From contig CANRPV010000065.1 of assembly GCA_947632575.1 (NCBI GenBank), positions 1-7,631 on the forward strand: a stretch of DNA of 7,631 bases. Direction: 5' to 3'. Below are positions 5,818 to 7,631 of this stretch, piece by piece. The translations under genes and the position numbers were made by a program. The notes beneath the pieces are model-generated. The model searched no databases, was not told where the DNA came from, and saw only the letters and a list, made by a program, of their open reading frames with translations. Numbering within the stretch: position 1 is the stretch's first letter; every line of letters starts with the position of its first letter. Source of the stretch: an uncultured Eggerthellaceae bacterium. GTDB lineage: Bacteria > Actinomycetota > Coriobacteriia > Coriobacteriales > Eggerthellaceae.

Positions 5818-5842
5818 ATAGGTGAGATCCGTTTTGTCAGTT

Positions 5843-5850
5843 AAAGGAAG
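5843..5850 (+). promoter_or_regulatory. Ribosome binding site that decides the tig start
   Basis: AAAGGAAG runs into the GTG at 5850, which is too close for use, but leaves 5 bases before the GTG at 5856. Spacing therefore favours 5856 as the tig start. Confidence 0.6.
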
Positions 5851-5855
5851 TGACC

Positions 5856-7223
5856 GTGGAAACTAAACTTGAGAACCTCGAAGATAATAAAGTGAAGGTC
5901 GACGTCGTTGTTTACGCGAAGGATGTCGATCAGCGCATAAAGAAAGCCTACCGAGATTTTGCCCATCGCTATAGTTTCCCGGGATTTCGTCGTGGCAAGG
6001 CTCCTCGACCTGTTATCGACAACGCCCTTGGCGCTCAGACGGTGCTCGCAAGCGTCACCGAAGACATCGTCAACGAAGTGTTTCCTCAGGTATTAAGTGA
6101 CGAGCAGCTTTATCCCGTGGCCAATGCCGATTTCGACAAGGATTTGATGGTCGAAAACGGCAAGCCCTTCGAATTCTCCTTCACCTTGGAAGTGAAGCCA
6201 GATCTCGAGCTTAATGATTACAGCCCGGTTGCCATCGAGCTGCCGATTTCCGGTGCCACCGACAAGGAGATCGATGAGCAGATCGAAAGCCTGCGTACCC
6301 ATTATGCGAGCTATGAGGATGCACCGGCTAATACTAAGATGAAGGCCGAAAACGCCATGGACATGGCGCTCGTGGTCACCAATGAGGAGGGTGAGCCTAT
6401 TCCGGGTCTCACCAGCGACTCCCGACTCTATGTCCCGAGCACGGGTCTGTTCTCTGATGCCTTTGAGGAAAAAGTCATGGGCATGAAGAAGGGCCAGACC
6501 GAAGAGTTTACTCTTGAAATTCCCGAGGATGAGAAGGCCATTCTCTTTGCCGGCTTGGCGGGTAAAACCGCAAACTTCAAGGTCACCTGCAATGCCGTCA
6601 AGAAGCGCGAGCTGCCGGAACTCACCGATGAGTGGGTCAAGGATGCTATGGGCTTCGAGAACTTGGAAGAAATGCGCCAGCGTGTGGTGGATTCCATCGT
6701 CGCTCAAAAAGAGAGCGTCTTGCCTCGTATGAAGGAAAACGCGGTGCTCGCCGCCTTGGAGCCGCGTCTGGTCGGAGATGCTCCGGAGAGCATGGTCAAG
6801 CAGGCCGAAAGTGATTTACTCCAAGACTTCTTGAATCAACTTCAAAGCCAAGGTGCCAACTTGGATCATTGGCTGACTCAGCAGAATCTCGATTTCGATC
6901 AGTTCAAAGAAGATGTTCACGCCCAGGCTCATGACACGGCTCGCCAGGATCTCGCCCTCGACGCCTATGCTCGTCATGCCGGTTTGACCACCGATGACGA
7001 AGAGATCGTCGAGGAGTTCCGCAACGCAGGTGTCGAGGATCCGGAGAAGACGGCCAAGGAATGGCGCGACAGCGGTCGCATCCAGCTCATCCGCCAGGGC
7101 ATCATTCGTGGCAAGGCTGTTCGGGAGCTTATGGATTCCGCGATCGTCACCGAGGTTGACCCTGAGGTTTTAGCGGAGAAGAATAAGGCTGAAAAGGAAG
7201 CGAAGAAAGAGAGGCAAGCATGA
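5856..7223 (+). CDS. tig: Trigger factor, ribosome-bound chaperone
   Basis: Trigger factor docks at the ribosome exit tunnel and shields nascent chains. Numbered from the alternative GTG at 5850 (457 residues; 455 from 5856), the parts are a ribosome-binding domain (about 1-115) with the docking signature GFRRGKAP (45-52), an FKBP-like domain (about 160-253) ending in RELPELTDEW (253-262), and a helical C-terminal chaperone domain (about 263-432) followed by a Lys/Glu-rich tail. The length is normal for the family. The FKBP-like domain appears to lack key aromatic residues of the E. coli enzyme (the segment matching DFTG reads VVTN, and the EYHAENL segment reads EKAILFAGL), so prolyl isomerase activity is doubtful. 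The GTG at 5856 is preferred on ribosome-site spacing. Its TGA overlaps the clpP ATG by four bases, and it is read divergently from the tRNA-sstT unit. Confidence 0.95.
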   Translation: METKLENLEDNKVKVDVVVYAKDVDQRIKKAYRDFAHRYSFPGFRRGKAPRPVIDNALGAQTVLASVTEDIVNEVFPQVLSDEQLYPVANADFDKDLMVENGKPFEFSFTLEVKPDLELNDYSPVAIELPISGATDKEIDEQIESLRTHYASYEDAPANTKMKAENAMDMALVVTNEEGEPIPGLTSDSRLYVPSTGLFSDAFEEKVMGMKKGQTEEFTLEIPEDEKAILFAGLAGKTANFKVTCNAVKKRELPELTDEWVKDAMGFENLEEMRQRVVDSIVAQKESVLPRMKENAVLAALEPRLVGDAPESMVKQAESDLLQDFLNQLQSQGANLDHWLTQQNLDFDQFKEDVHAQAHDTARQDLALDAYARHAGLTTDDEEIVEEFRNAGVEDPEKTAKEWRDSGRIQLIRQGIIRGKAVRELMDSAIVTEVDPEVLAEKNKAEKEAKKERQA

Positions 7224-7631
7224 GCATAGAACGCGTCCATAATGCCCTTATCCCCTATGTAATCGAGCAATCTCCTCGTGGAGAGCGCAGCTATGATATC
7301 TATTCCCGTCTGTTAAATGATCGCATCATCTTTTTGGGCGAAGCAATTGATGATCATGTGGCCAACTCCGTTGTGGCTCAGATGCTTCATCTGGAAAGCG
7401 CCGATCCTGAGAAGGATATCTCGCTTTACATCAATTCGCCCGGAGTCTCTGTGACCGCCGGTCTCGGAATTTTGGACACGATGAACTTTATTAAGTGTGA
7501 CGTTTCCACCATTTGCATCGGCGAATGCGCGTCCATGGCTGCTGTTTTGCTCTCAGCGGGGGCGAAAGGAAAGCGCTACTGCCTTCCAAACTCCATGGTT
7601 TTGATTCATCAGCCCAGTGGTGGCGCCCAGG
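7220..7631 (+). CDS. clpP: ATP-dependent Clp protease proteolytic subunit ClpP, 3' end outside the window
   Basis: The frame from the ATG at 7220 is open to the right edge (137 codons visible of about 200 expected). ClpP forms a two-ring, 14-subunit serine protease chamber fed by ClpX or ClpC. The start IERVHNALIPYVIEQSPRGERSYDIYSRLL is typical; maturation by removal of the first eight residues is possible. Catalytic Ser105 (GECASMAA) and His130 (IHQPSGGAQ) are present; the catalytic Asp lies beyond the window. The oxyanion-hole motif, normally SPGG, reads SPGV: Val76 (GTC, 7445-7447) replaces the second Gly. GECASM also differs from the usual GQAASM. AGAGAGG (7208-7214) lies 5 bases before the ATG, and ATGA overlap with tig implies coupled translation. 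clpX would be expected downstream. Confidence 0.93.
   Translation, partial: MSIERVHNALIPYVIEQSPRGERSYDIYSRLLNDRIIFLGEAIDDHVANSVVAQMLHLESADPEKDISLYINSPGVSVTAGLGILDTMNFIKCDVSTICIGECASMAAVLLSAGAKGKRYCLPNSMVLIHQPSGGAQ

Larger units (their letters stand above)
5536..5855. other. Non-coding interval between divergent tRNA-sstT and tig-clpP units
   Basis: This stretch of about 320 bases has no convincing gene. In order it holds the tRNA leader and its promoter (near 5592), two adjacent short tandem duplications (5664-5699), a short palindrome GCGAT-A-ATCGC (5714-5724), a TATAAA box (5756-5761) that may be the tig -10, a perfect 12-bp inverted repeat (5790-5817) and the tig ribosome binding site (5843-5850). 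It serves as the control region for both directions. Confidence 0.6.

Noticed and set aside
5583..5819. Minus-strand open frame in the spacer before tig
   Set aside because: It spans the hairpin, the short repeats and the tRNA promoter, has no ribosome site and gives no recognisable protein.
5850..5855. GTG at 5850 as the tig start
   Set aside because: The Shine-Dalgarno sequence AAAGGAAG runs into this codon, leaving no workable spacing; the GTG at 5856 fits better, although 5850 cannot be fully excluded.
6093..6707. Long open frame (about 200 codons) on the minus strand inside tig
   Set aside because: It lies wholly within a strongly supported trigger factor gene, has no ribosome site or recognisable domain, and is a codon-composition shadow.

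Overview
The window carries seven protein-coding genes and one tRNA gene. Two of the genes are cut by the window edges. Protein resemblance, the moderate base composition, GTG use at the trigger factor start and the tig-clpP arrangement suggest a Gram-positive anaerobe of the Actinomycetota, most likely class Coriobacteriia (Atopobiaceae/Eggerthellaceae-like). This placement is an inference without a database search, and the genus cannot be named.

Layout. Positions 1-624 (+) hold the 3' part of a four-helix membrane protein of unknown role; its frame is open to the left edge. It converges on a ferritin-like/VIT1-CCC1 metal transporter (749-1735, -). That gene diverges from a small MGMT-family alkyltransferase-like DNA repair protein (1877-2275, +). 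The MGMT gene in turn converges on a minus-strand cluster read in the order tRNA-Leu(UAG) (5535-5451), sstT (Na+/serine-threonine symporter), a PAP2-type phosphatase and an MFS transporter (ending at 2370). The gaps in this cluster are 28, 8 and 45 bases, no terminator is visible, and the only promoter found lies ahead of the tRNA. A regulatory interval of about 320 bases (5536-5855) separates this cluster from the divergent tig-clpP operon, which runs off the right edge.

How the genes work together. tig and clpP form the familiar protein quality-control unit: trigger factor folds nascent chains and ClpP is the proteolytic chamber. They overlap by four bases (ATGA); clpX is expected next but lies outside the window. 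The minus-strand cluster combines amino-acid uptake, lipid-phosphate hydrolysis and an MFS carrier, and may be co-transcribed from the tRNA promoter. The ferritin-VIT protein probably moves iron or manganese across the membrane.

No mobile element, CRISPR array, phage or defence system is visible, and this is not an obvious new system. The points most worth a second look are: a Val in place of the second oxyanion-hole Gly of ClpP; apparent loss of several diiron ligands in the ferritin-like domain; a perfect 12-bp hairpin in the tig leader; and a tRNA gene that seems to supply the promoter for a transporter operon.
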